Shown: positions 1 through 5,216 of the stretch, one piece after another
Position numbering within the stretch: the first letter of the stretch is position 1
Layout of the letters: each line of letters starts with the position of its first letter
NCBI GenBank assembly: GCA_946480885.1
Contig: CAMLLK010000091.1
Coordinates: 1-5,429, forward strand
Length of the DNA: 5,429 bases
Source of the DNA: an uncultured Thermoproteales archaeon
Lineage (GTDB): Archaea > Thermoproteota > Thermoprotei > Thermoproteales > Thermoproteaceae
Reading direction: 5' to 3'
Notes under the pieces: generated by a model
Databases searched by the model: none
Told to the model about the DNA's origin: nothing
What the model saw: the letters and a program-made list of their open reading frames with translations, nothing else
Translations under genes and position numbers: made by a program

Positions 1-178
1 CCATTACTCTAACTCTTTCTTCAATAGACAACTTTGTCACCTCTCCCGTGGACGAAGTTGGAAAAACTCCGTGGTAACCAGTTTCTACTAATTTATTAAT
101 AAGTATAGACAAGCCCTCATAATTCACCTCTTCTTTTGTAAAAGGCATTACAGTTGCCGCTATGACACCTTGAATCAT
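1..178 (-). CDS. DapA/N-acetylneuraminate lyase family aldolase, N-terminal part (runs off the window)
   Basis: The minus strand reads an open frame from ATG at 178 to the window edge: 59 residues beginning MIQGVIAATVMPF. The pattern G-V-I-A-A-x-V-M-P-F, then G-Y-H-G-V-F-P-T-S-S-T-G-E about residues 34-46, then L-S-x-E-E-R is the N-terminal signature of the DHDPS/NAL class I aldolase TIM barrel. In that family the S/T-T-G-E loop binds the pyruvate carboxylate. The Schiff-base lysine and catalytic tyrosine lie beyond the edge, so dihydrodipicolinate synthase, 2-keto-3-deoxygluconate aldolase and other pyruvate-dependent aldolases cannot be separated. The S-S-T-G-E version is closer to the sialate-lyase style G-S-T-G-E than to the G-T-T-G-E of textbook DapA, but this is weak evidence. 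The start is supported by a TATA box about 24 nt upstream, implying a leaderless message. It is divergent from ctaB. Confidence 0.88.
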   Translation of the reverse strand, partial: MIQGVIAATVMPFTKEEVNYEGLSILINKLVETGYHGVFPTSSTGEVTKLSIEERVRVM

Positions 179-197
179 ATATGGGGTAACTATCTCG

Positions 198-208
198 CTT
201 TTATACTT
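198..208 (-). promoter_or_regulatory. TATA box of the DapA-family aldolase gene
   Basis: On the minus strand the sequence AAGTATAAAAG is centred about 25 nt before the ATG at 178. This is the spacing expected if transcription starts at or next to the start codon, giving a leaderless mRNA. It lies in the 83-bp divergent gap shared with ctaB. Confidence 0.65.
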
Positions 209-231
209 TATGCACTACAACTTACATTAAA

Positions 232-241
232 AATTTTTATA
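232..241 (+). promoter_or_regulatory. TATA box of ctaB
   Basis: The plus-strand A/T block AATTTTTATA is centred about 25 nt before the GTG at 262. No Shine-Dalgarno sequence is seen in front of that GTG, so a leaderless transcript is likely. The two TATA boxes of the divergent pair are about 30 bp apart, so initiation complexes could interfere. Confidence 0.65.
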
Positions 242-261
242 GAGTCGAAATAAGGCCTATT

Positions 262-1101
262 GTGAGTCCCTATATAGTTTTATTAAAGCCGAGAGTAATA
301 TGGCTTCTCATCCTCGCCGCCTTAGCTGGCTATATGTATGCAAGCCCCACAATAGACCTTGTACATCTACTCTACCTAACACTAGTGGCTTTTTTATCCA
401 CTGGCGGCTCCGCGGCGTTTAACCACTACTGGGAGCGAGACATAGACTCTCTAATGACCCGCACTGCCAAAAGACCCCTCCCCACCGGCTCCGTCACTCC
501 CAGCTCTGCCCTTGTGTACTCTCTAGCTCTGTCTACAATAGGCATCGGCCTGGGCTTTGCGTTACTCCCCCCACTCTCCGCGGCGTTTGTGGCGCTGGGC
601 TGGGCGTTCTATTCTATCATATACACAATACTACTGAAGAGGAGGACGTGGCTTAATATAATTATAGGGGGGTTCGCGGGGAATGCCACTTTCCTAGGCG
701 GTTACGCACTAGGCCGCGGCACAATAGACCTAGAGGCTGTGTTACTGTCTTTTATAATCTACCTCTGGATACCAGCCCACATATGGTCACTTGCGTATAA
801 GTATAGAGACGAATATAGAAAAGCCGGCGTCCCCATGCTCCCCGCGTTAGTAAAAGAAGAGACCTCTATAGTCTTGATCTCTATTCTAAATATAGCCAGC
901 GCTATTTACGCAGTGTTTTTATACCTATACTTCGTGGGGGTGGCTTATTCGATAGTGTTAGTGGCAGCGGCTGCGGCGGCGGCGTTAGTTACTAGTATAT
1001 ACGCCTTGGTGAAAAAAACAGATGACGCCATGTGGAAGATGTTTAAAGCCACCAGCCCCACCTTGGCGTTGTTCCTACTTGCACTTATATTAACTAGGTA
1101 G
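262..1101 (+). CDS. ctaB: Heme O synthase (protoheme IX farnesyltransferase)
   Basis: The 279-residue protein is a UbiA-superfamily prenyltransferase that attaches a farnesyl (in archaea sometimes longer) chain to heme B to make heme O, the precursor of heme A-type cofactors of terminal oxidases. The first Asp-rich motif is at residues 54-72, [19 protein letters not shown], the CtaB/CyoE form with Glu at the first acidic position. I-P-A-H-I-W at 170-175 matches the conserved P-x-H-F/I-W, and the second conserved block is [14 protein letters not shown] near 181-194. Seven to nine hydrophobic helices are visible. Length is slightly short but normal for the family. The GTG start is chosen because a TATA box sits 25 nt upstream and the family N-terminus (L-K-P-R) begins a few residues in. 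Its stop overlaps the converging membrane-protein gene by 8 bp. Presence of the gene implies a heme-copper oxidase elsewhere in the genome (inference). Confidence 0.95.
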   Translation: MSPYIVLLKPRVIWLLILAALAGYMYASPTIDLVHLLYLTLVAFLSTGGSAAFNHYWERDIDSLMTRTAKRPLPTGSVTPSSALVYSLALSTIGIGLGFALLPPLSAAFVALGWAFYSIIYTILLKRRTWLNIIIGGFAGNATFLGGYALGRGTIDLEAVLLSFIIYLWIPAHIWSLAYKYRDEYRKAGVPMLPALVKEETSIVLISILNIASAIYAVFLYLYFVGVAYSIVLVAAAAAAALVTSIYALVKKTDDAMWKMFKATSPTLALFLLALILTR

Positions 1102-2044
1102 GAGGCGGCTCTAGTTTAATCTCCTCTTCTCTATACGACTTATATACAACGTATATTAGAGTTAGTAAAGTAATCAACCCAGAGGCCGTCAGTATGTTGA
1201 AGACACGGGTGACAAACGCAGCCGTTACTAGGCCAAATAGCCACAAGCCATAGTTTGGCACTTTTCGATAAATAACCGCCGGAATGAAGTAGGGCACACA
1301 CAATACAGACATAATAACTGCGAAGCTCATATAGAAAATATGGTGGTCTAACGGGGCTAGCGCCACGCCCCATCTAAAGATAAAAGACCCCACGCCGTAG
1401 AGATCGTTCACTCTTGGGGGGGTGACTATCGTAAGAGCAACTGAGGGAATTATAAAAGCCCAAATGACGCCGTTTTTAAACAATATATAAGACGCCGTGT
1501 ATAACACTGTTAAAAACACCCCCGTCTTGACGTCGTACTTCTTCCTAGACCTGGCTCCGTCTATTCTATAGAGTAGAGAGTACACCGACGCCAGTGGATA
1601 AGTCGCCAGTGCCTCTATGGGGCTTGTGGCAGTGGGGAGGAGTAATATGCCGGCTAAAGTTAATAAATTAGGCGCGAGGCCGGGACTCCGTCCAATCCCC
1701 TTTATATATAACAAACCATAGAGAATAGAAAATGCTAGATATGCAACATAGCCGATCCAAAAAGAAAAGACTAAGCCAGTTATAAATAGGATAAGTAATA
1801 CACGCGAGGCCGCCACACTGGGCGCCGCGTTGATAAACCCAATTATTTGTATATACATTACGGAGAGATAAAACGCGAGTAGTGCAGAAGACATAAAGAA
1901 ATTATGGAGGTGGAAGAGAGGCGGAGACATGCCGAGTAGAAATAAAACAAAAGAGAGATACAAGGCGACTTTTGAAATTTTTACAACTTCTACCGTGGCC
2001 CAGTAAAAAACTGCCTTATCAGAAACGCCTATTTTGTACCACAT
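1094..2044 (-). CDS. Polytopic membrane protein of unknown function, two His-rich sites
   Basis: I do not recognise the family. The 316-residue protein is strongly hydrophobic, with about nine or ten predicted membrane helices (roughly 26-40, 49-71, 81-97, 98-114, 126-147, 172-189, 192-208, 237-257, 266-283, 285-301) and a short charged tail (K-S-Y-R-E-E-E-I-K). Two histidine sites stand out at helix starts: H-L-H-N at 45-48 and D-H-H at 233-235. Paired histidines near helix ends could bind heme or copper, and the arrangement is loosely reminiscent of NnrS-type heme/copper membrane proteins, but I see no diagnostic motif and do not assign it. It converges on ctaB with stops overlapping by 8 bp, which suggests a stable pairing but does not prove a link. 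The ATG is the only sensible start: no alternative start codon follows for about 35 codons. A C7 run codes Thr208-Pro210. It starts 29 bp after the tRNA-Phe gene on the same strand. Confidence 0.82.
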   Translation of the reverse strand: MWYKIGVSDKAVFYWATVEVVKISKVALYLSFVLFLLGMSPPLFHLHNFFMSSALLAFYLSVMYIQIIGFINAAPSVAASRVLLILFITGLVFSFWIGYVAYLAFSILYGLLYIKGIGRSPGLAPNLLTLAGILLLPTATSPIEALATYPLASVYSLLYRIDGARSRKKYDVKTGVFLTVLYTASYILFKNGVIWAFIIPSVALTIVTPPRVNDLYGVGSFIFRWGVALAPLDHHIFYMSFAVIMSVLCVPYFIPAVIYRKVPNYGLWLFGLVTAAFVTRVFNILTASGLITLLTLIYVVYKSYREEEIKLEPPPT

Positions 2045-2057
2045 GATCTAAGCAGCG

Positions 2058-2068
2058 TATAAAAATAT
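2058..2068 (-). promoter_or_regulatory. Possible TATA box of the membrane-protein gene, also T-rich end of the tRNA-Phe unit
   Basis: The minus strand reads ATATTTTTATA here, between the tRNA 3' end (2074) and the ATG at 2044. Its centre is only about 19 nt from the ATG, shorter than the 22-25 nt seen elsewhere in the window, so the fit as a leaderless promoter is imperfect. The same T-run directly follows the encoded CCA and could end tRNA transcription. Confidence 0.4.
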
Positions 2069-2096
2069 GGAAATGGTGCGGCCGCCGGGACTTGAA

Positions 2097-2114
2097 TTCC
2101 CGGGAACTACTCCA
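2097..2114 (-). other. Putative tRNA-Phe intron 2 (18 nt, T-arm, position 53/54 or 54/55)
   Basis: Minus-strand TGGAGTAGTTCCCGGGAA separates the 5' T-stem CCGGG from the T-loop TTCAAGT. Left in place, it puts GGGAA opposite CCCGG and the T-arm cannot pair. Taken out, the arm is canonical. The boundary can shift by one base because both edges carry a T. I could not draw a clean four-base-pair bulge-helix-bulge for either choice, so the exact ends are inference. The sequence also repeats CCCGGG from the T-stem. Confidence 0.7.
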
Positions 2115-2143
2115 CCCGGGACCGCCCGGTCTTCAGCCGGGCG

Positions 2144-2159
2144 CTGTGGGTGGGACATC
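2144..2159 (-). other. Putative tRNA-Phe intron 1 (16 nt, D-stem, position 24/25 or 23/24)
   Basis: Minus-strand GATGTCCCACCCACAG lies between G24 of the D-stem and C25. Removing it restores G10-C25 and places a single G26 before the anticodon stem. A one-base shift (position 23/24) gives the same mature RNA. A standard bulge-helix-bulge is not obvious; the best register has three of four central pairs. Confidence 0.7.
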
Positions 2160-2203
2160 CTCTCCCCGCTGAGCTACGGCCGCTGTAGTTTATCACTTTG
2201 TAG

Positions 2204-2215
2204 CTTTTTAAATTT
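2204..2215 (-). promoter_or_regulatory. TATA box of the tRNA-Phe gene
   Basis: The minus-strand block AAATTTAAAAAG is centred about 26-27 nt before G1 of the tRNA at 2183, the standard archaeal TATA-to-start distance. It lies in the short gap after the nuoC stop at 2221, so the tRNA need not depend on nuo transcription. Confidence 0.72.
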
Positions 2216-2220
2216 TTCTA

Positions 2221-2754
2221 CTAACCCATTAAGCCCCAGTCCGGTACTTTAAAGTCTTTGCGAAGTGGATAAAGCGGCTTTCCAGTTTTTTCATCTATAC
2301 AACAGTCTGGGTCTAGTAGAAATCTCTTGCCCATGTGGGGATTTCCTTCAAACCAAATGCCGAACATTTCATGACATTCTCTCTCTTCGTAGTCCGCAGA
2401 GGGGAAGATGTCTGCAATAGAGGCTATTTTCGGGTCGTCTCGTGGGATTTCTACTCTTACGTGGAGAAGTTGGTTTTTAAGCTCTGGGTTGAGGTAGGAG
2501 GCGAATACATACATCACTACAAATTTCTTCTCCGATATGTAGTCCACTGCGCTTAGTGAAAGCACGTGGTCAAAGCCTAAGTTTTTCACAACGGCGGACA
2601 CATCTCTAATTTTGTCAGAAGGCACCATTATACATAAGTGCCCCTCTGGAGTGACTCCATAAGTCAACAAATACGAGCTCAACAAGTCTTTAAATTTGTT
2701 CAACAAGGAGTGTTCAGCTTGAGGTGGACATTTAGGGGGAGCCCGTGTCGACAT
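2221..2754 (-). CDS. nuoC: NADH dehydrogenase-like complex, 30 kDa subunit (NuoC)
   Basis: The 177-residue protein is the peripheral-arm subunit that packs against NuoB and NuoD in complex I and related archaeal quinone-reducing enzymes; it carries no cofactor. The family signature is complete: D-Y-E-E-R-E-C-H-E-M-F-G-I-W-F-E-G-N-P-H at about 121-140, then R-F-L-L-D-P-D at 144-150 and P-L-R-K-D-F near 163-168. Length is typical for a stand-alone NuoC; it is not fused to NuoD. The first roughly 15 residues are a Pro-rich, polar extension. Its ATG follows the nuoB stop by one base, so the two are almost surely co-transcribed and translationally coupled. Downstream comes tRNA-Phe rather than the usual nuoD. 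The acceptor of electrons is inferred to be a quinone; the donor may not be NADH, since archaeal versions often lack the NuoEFG module (family knowledge). Confidence 0.95.
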   Translation of the reverse strand: MSTRAPPKCPPQAEHSLLNKFKDLLSSYLLTYGVTPEGHLCIMVPSDKIRDVSAVVKNLGFDHVLSLSAVDYISEKKFVVMYVFASYLNPELKNQLLHVRVEIPRDDPKIASIADIFPSADYEERECHEMFGIWFEGNPHMGKRFLLDPDCCIDEKTGKPLYPLRKDFKVPDWGLMG

Positions 2755-2755
2755 A

Positions 2756-3316
2756 TTAACTCGGCGCCGCTTGTTGTGGTGCCACTGGCTTTGGAGCCGG
2801 CCTCGGCGGCGGTGGCAAATACGGAGTCAAATCCACTTTAACAGGCTCTATAAATGGCCCAGGTTTGCCCTTTATTTTATTATGTAGCATTATAAAGGCT
2901 CTCACCACGGCCTCTGGAGTGGGAGGGCAGCCTGAGATGTATACATCTACGGGGACTATGGTGTCTACTTGTACAACGTGGTACGAGTTCCAAAACAACC
3001 CGCCTCTCACGGCGCACGCCCCCATGGCTATTACAAACTTCGGCTCTGGCATTTGTTCATACACCTGTTTTAAAACCTTAGCCATTTTTCTCGTAATAGT
3101 CCCCTCTACGAGTAGTACATTCGACTGTCTCATTGTATGAAATGGCAAGACGCCCCACCTCTCTGCGTCGAAGCCAGGCCCCGACGTATGGGCAACCTCT
3201 ACGCCGCAACAACTTGTCACTAAGTGAACCGGCCAGAGGCTCCAACGGACACCCCACTTAAATAGCCGCTCTAGCTCCAGCTTCTTTAACAAAAATTCGC
3301 GGATAGCTTGAGACAT
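2756..3316 (-). CDS. nuoB: NADH dehydrogenase-like complex, 20 kDa Fe-S subunit (NuoB)
   Basis: The 186-residue protein holds the terminal 4Fe-4S cluster (N2) that passes electrons to quinone. All four expected cysteines are visible: the adjacent pair C36-C37 in T-S-C-C-G-V-E, C101 in G-A-C-A, and C130 in S-G-C-P-P-T-P-E. The spacing fits the family. Other NuoB hallmarks are the W-S-L-W-P-V-H segment before the cysteine pair, R-W-G-V-L-P near 53-58, and L-L-V-E-G-T-I-T near 68-75. After the core (to about residue 152) comes an extension ending in a Pro/Ala/Gln-rich tail (about 165-186) that is not needed for the fold. The ATG is supported by a TATA box about 25 nt upstream, so the nuoB-nuoC message is probably leaderless. 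No nuoA precedes it: the next upstream gene is the broken aldo/keto reductase. Confidence 0.96.
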   Translation of the reverse strand: MSQAIREFLLKKLELERLFKWGVRWSLWPVHLVTSCCGVEVAHTSGPGFDAERWGVLPFHTMRQSNVLLVEGTITRKMAKVLKQVYEQMPEPKFVIAMGACAVRGGLFWNSYHVVQVDTIVPVDVYISGCPPTPEAVVRAFIMLHNKIKGKPGPFIEPVKVDLTPYLPPPPRPAPKPVAPQQAAPS

Positions 3317-3337
3317 GTAATAAAAAGTGAAATACCC

Positions 3338-3345
3338 TTAAATAC
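3338..3345 (-). promoter_or_regulatory. TATA box of the nuoB-nuoC operon
   Basis: Minus-strand GTATTTAA is centred about 25 nt before the nuoB ATG (3316), in the 90-bp gap after the aldo/keto reductase stop. This gives the nuo pair its own leaderless promoter. A second A/T block nearer the ATG (3318-3325) is too close to be the TATA element. I see nothing else firm in 3317-3406. Confidence 0.65.
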
Positions 3346-3406
3346 ATTTTCTATAAATGAATGGACGGTTCGGCGCTGAGGTGTGAAGACTAGCCCTACA
3401 AGAGGA

Positions 3407-4358
3407 TCACCAAGTAACGTACGAAATTTTCTGTGAGATATCCCACCCCAGTCTGTCCAATGTCCGCCAGTCGTCGTCGGAGAGACTCCACCCCACAGCG
3501 CCTACGTTCTCGATGATTTGTTCTATAGTTTTGGCGCCTGGGATTGGGTAAATCCACGGATCTCTAATTAACCAATTTAATACGATTTGAGCAGGTGTCT
3601 TGTTATACTTTGTAGAAAGTTGGCGGAGTACTTGTATAAGTGGTGATATTAAAGAGAGATTTGTAGGCGTGAACAAGGGGTCGTTTTTCCAAACGTCGTC
3701 AAACGTAGGCAAGTTTTCAATGGTATATTTCCCAGAGAGGGCTCCCTTTGCCAAAGGACTCCAAGCTATTAGTACAATGCCCTCTCTTTTAAGATATGGA
3801 AGTAGTTCTTTATCTGCCTCTCTCTCTATTAAGTTATATCTGTTTTGAGAAGTTATTATGTCTACTTTAGATAGACAACTTCTCGCGTATTCTAACAGAG
3901 GAGTTGGGAAGTTACTGACGCCTATGTATCTAACAAGTCCTCTCTTTATTAATTCTTCTAACTTCATAGTTTCACAAATGGGGGTGTTGTGCCAACACGC
4001 AGGCCAGTGGATTTGATACAAGTCTATAGCATCTACGCCTAGTCTCCTCCGCTGGTTTTCCACGGCGTTAAAGATATCTATTCGCCGTAGCCAATCTCCA
4101 TGGACTTTTGTCGCTATGTAGACACTGTCTCTAATCTTCAGCTCTTTAATTGACCTGCCTAAAAATTCCTCACTCCTCCCTCTTCCATACACTGCCGCGG
4201 TGTCGAAAATAATTCACGCCTAATTCAAACGCCTTCTGTACAATTGTCTTCGCTTGTTCGTAACTAATCTGCCCCCACGCATTGCCTGAGAACTGCCAGA
4301 CTCCCAGCCCGATTCGAGATACTTTCATATCGGACCTGCCCAATTTAATAATCTCCAC
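3407..4358 (-). pseudogene. Aldo/keto reductase, split by a +1 frameshift at the catalytic Asp
   Basis: Two minus-strand frames together make one complete aldo/keto reductase (NADPH-dependent carbonyl/alcohol oxidoreductase, TIM barrel). Frame one starts at GTG 4358 with L-G-R-S-D-M-K-V-S-R-I-G-L-G and reads to N-Y-F (residues 49-51), then goes out of frame and stops at 4170. The correct continuation D-T-A-A-V-Y-G-R-G-R-S-E is one base away and stays open to TGA at 3407. Dropping one T from the T4 run at 4206-4209 gives a 316-residue protein, a normal length, with the full tetrad Asp52, Tyr57, Lys84 (A-T-K-V-H) and His117 (Q-I-H-W-P). The cofactor-end motifs G-V-S-N-F and P-I-P-G-A-K-T are also present. 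The rest is undamaged, so the lesion is recent, a sequencing error, or recoded in translation. The second frame alone would lack the first strand and Asp52. A TATA box lies about 24 nt before the GTG. Confidence 0.88.
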
Positions 4359-4377
4359 GGTCTATATTTTTTGATGA

Positions 4378-4387
4378 AATAAAAATT
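4378..4387 (-). promoter_or_regulatory. TATA box of the aldo/keto reductase gene
   Basis: Minus-strand AATTTTTATT is centred about 24 nt before the GTG at 4358. It overlaps the stop codon of the upstream 258-residue protein gene by two bases. A second A/T block at 4362-4372 is too close to the start to act as the TATA box for a leaderless transcript. Confidence 0.5.
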
Positions 4388-5162
4388 ATGACCCCCCAAT
4401 TGAGTCTTCTGTTTTTTCAAGAAGTATATCTATAGACTTTTTCTCAAGTGGCTCTAACGCCTCTTTCAAAGCTTTACATCCCGCTGTAAGGGTTTTTTTA
4501 CATATTTCATATTTTCTCAAGGCGTCTACCGCTCTGGGGTCTTTTATATCTATTTTTCTTCTCGCCAAAGCTTTCAAAACCGCGGCGGCCTCTACGACAC
4601 AATCTATGTCTGGTCCTTGTGTCCTCTCCACTATGCCGTCTTTTCTATACGCAGTGAGATATACAGTACATGTGTCGTGGTCATATGACATTTCAACTCT
4701 CTCTGTGTGTCTACTATTTATGATACTAAACCCGCCGGAGATTGATTCCTCTATACGTGCTGCATATTTCAACAACTTAATGCCTAACGCTATGGATTTT
4801 TTATCTAATCTCCCAAGTAGTTTATAAGCGATTTTTTTTAAATCTAGTAATTCCTCAATTGACAACTGGGCTGGGTCTTTATCTAATAGTTCATTTACTC
4901 TATCCAACTCCTCAACTGTGACTGGACCCGCCGTGGAGATATTTTTTAATAAATTAGCCTCAGTGGTTGTTATCAACCCCTTGGCGGCTAGTGTAGAAGT
5001 TAAAAACTCAATTAATATGTGGTCTCTTTCTCTCTTTCTTATCAACTCTGCATAAAGAGGGATGAGGTAGACCTCTAGAGATTTTATAAGGCGGTAAGTC
5101 ACTAAGCCCAGCGCCGCTACAGATACGGCGAGAATAGACAACAACAAAAACACTGTATCCAT
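4386..5162 (-). CDS. Membrane-anchored protein of unknown function
   Basis: I do not recognise this protein. From ATG 5162 it has 258 residues. One N-terminal hydrophobic helix (about 3-26, M-D-T-V-F-L-L-L-S-I-L-A-V) acts as an uncleaved anchor or signal anchor. The rest is soluble, charged and mainly helical, with a central beta-looking block around 150-190 (V-E-M-S-Y-D-H-D-T-C-T-V-Y-L-T-A) and a helical, Lys/Glu-rich C-terminus. It carries four cysteines, at about 165, 188, 221 and 229, which could form disulfides or bind a metal. With R/K-rich sequence just after the helix, the bulk is probably cytoplasmic. A TTG two codons earlier (5168) would add M-R, but the ATG is preferred because the TATA box at 5181-5190 is about 24 nt from it. 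It ends 28 bp before the aldo/keto reductase and is divergent from the Tan1-like gene. Confidence 0.82.
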   Translation of the reverse strand: MDTVFLLLSILAVSVAALGLVTYRLIKSLEVYLIPLYAELIRKRERDHILIEFLTSTLAAKGLITTTEANLLKNISTAGPVTVEELDRVNELLDKDPAQLSIEELLDLKKIAYKLLGRLDKKSIALGIKLLKYAARIEESISGGFSIINSRHTERVEMSYDHDTCTVYLTAYRKDGIVERTQGPDIDCVVEAAAVLKALARRKIDIKDPRAVDALRKYEICKKTLTAGCKALKEALEPLEKKSIDILLEKTEDSIGGS

Positions 5163-5180
5163 TCGCAAAACTGAGTAGGA

Positions 5181-5190
5181 ATATAAAAAC
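5181..5190 (-). promoter_or_regulatory. TATA box of the membrane-anchored protein gene
   Basis: Minus-strand GTTTTTATAT is centred 23-24 nt before the ATG at 5162 but only about 17 nt before the alternative TTG at 5168. This favours the ATG and a leaderless transcript. Confidence 0.6.
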
Positions 5191-5200
5191 TTTTATTAAT
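5190..5200 (+). promoter_or_regulatory. TATA box of the Tan1-like gene
   Basis: Plus-strand CTTTTATTAAT is centred about 22-23 nt before the GTG at 5217. It abuts the TATA box of the divergent gene inside a gap of 54 bp. Confidence 0.5.
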
Positions 5201-5216
5201 AGAAAAGTCTCAATAT

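Larger units (their letters stand above)
2074..2183 (-). tRNA. tRNA-Phe (GAA), apparently with two introns, 3' CCA encoded
   Basis: On the minus strand the acceptor strands are GCGGCCG (2177-2183) and CGGCCGC (2078-2084), followed by discriminator A (2077) and an encoded CCA (2074-2076). The D-stem starts GCTC after TA at positions 8-9. The anticodon stem CCCGG/CCGGG encloses loop CTGAAGA (2130-2136), giving anticodon GAA, hence phenylalanine. The T-loop is TTCAAGT with 3' T-stem CCCGG. A normal cloverleaf forms only if two short segments are removed: 16 nt in the D-stem 3' strand and 18 nt between T-stem and T-loop. Removal leaves 73 nt plus CCA with all stems paired, including G10-C25 and CCGGG/CCCGG. 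Multiple introns at non-canonical sites are known in Thermoproteales tRNAs. A TATA box is centred 26-27 nt upstream. It lies between nuoC and the membrane-protein gene. Confidence 0.93.

Noticed and set aside
1140..1373. Minus-strand open frame of 77 codons
   Set aside because: It is out of frame inside the membrane-protein gene and lacks recognisable protein features.
2085..2119. Alternative splicing of the T-arm by removing 16 nt between the two CCCGGG copies
   Set aside because: It gives a good CCGG/CCGG central helix but leaves a nine-base T-loop, which is not canonical, and the flanking helices do not pair.
2067..2252. Plus-strand open frame of 61 codons
   Set aside because: It runs across the tRNA-Phe gene on the other strand and has no family features; it is a by-product of the GC-rich tRNA.
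3346..3406. Possible C/D-box small RNA in the nuoB-aldo/keto reductase gap (CTGA at about 3376 with weak C-like motifs on either side)
   Set aside because: No sequence matches the RUGAUGA consensus well, the second CTGA is missing, and the D'-C' spacing is only one base.
3407..4192. Second half of the aldo/keto reductase as a separate gene starting at GTG 4192
   Set aside because: It would begin in mid-barrel without the first strand and catalytic Asp, and the GTG is simply the Val codon of the conserved D-T-A-A-V-Y motif. It has no promoter of its own.
4362..4376. TGATGA motif resembling a C box in front of the aldo/keto reductase
   Set aside because: No D box follows at a usable distance, and the bases are explained by the A/T-rich promoter region.
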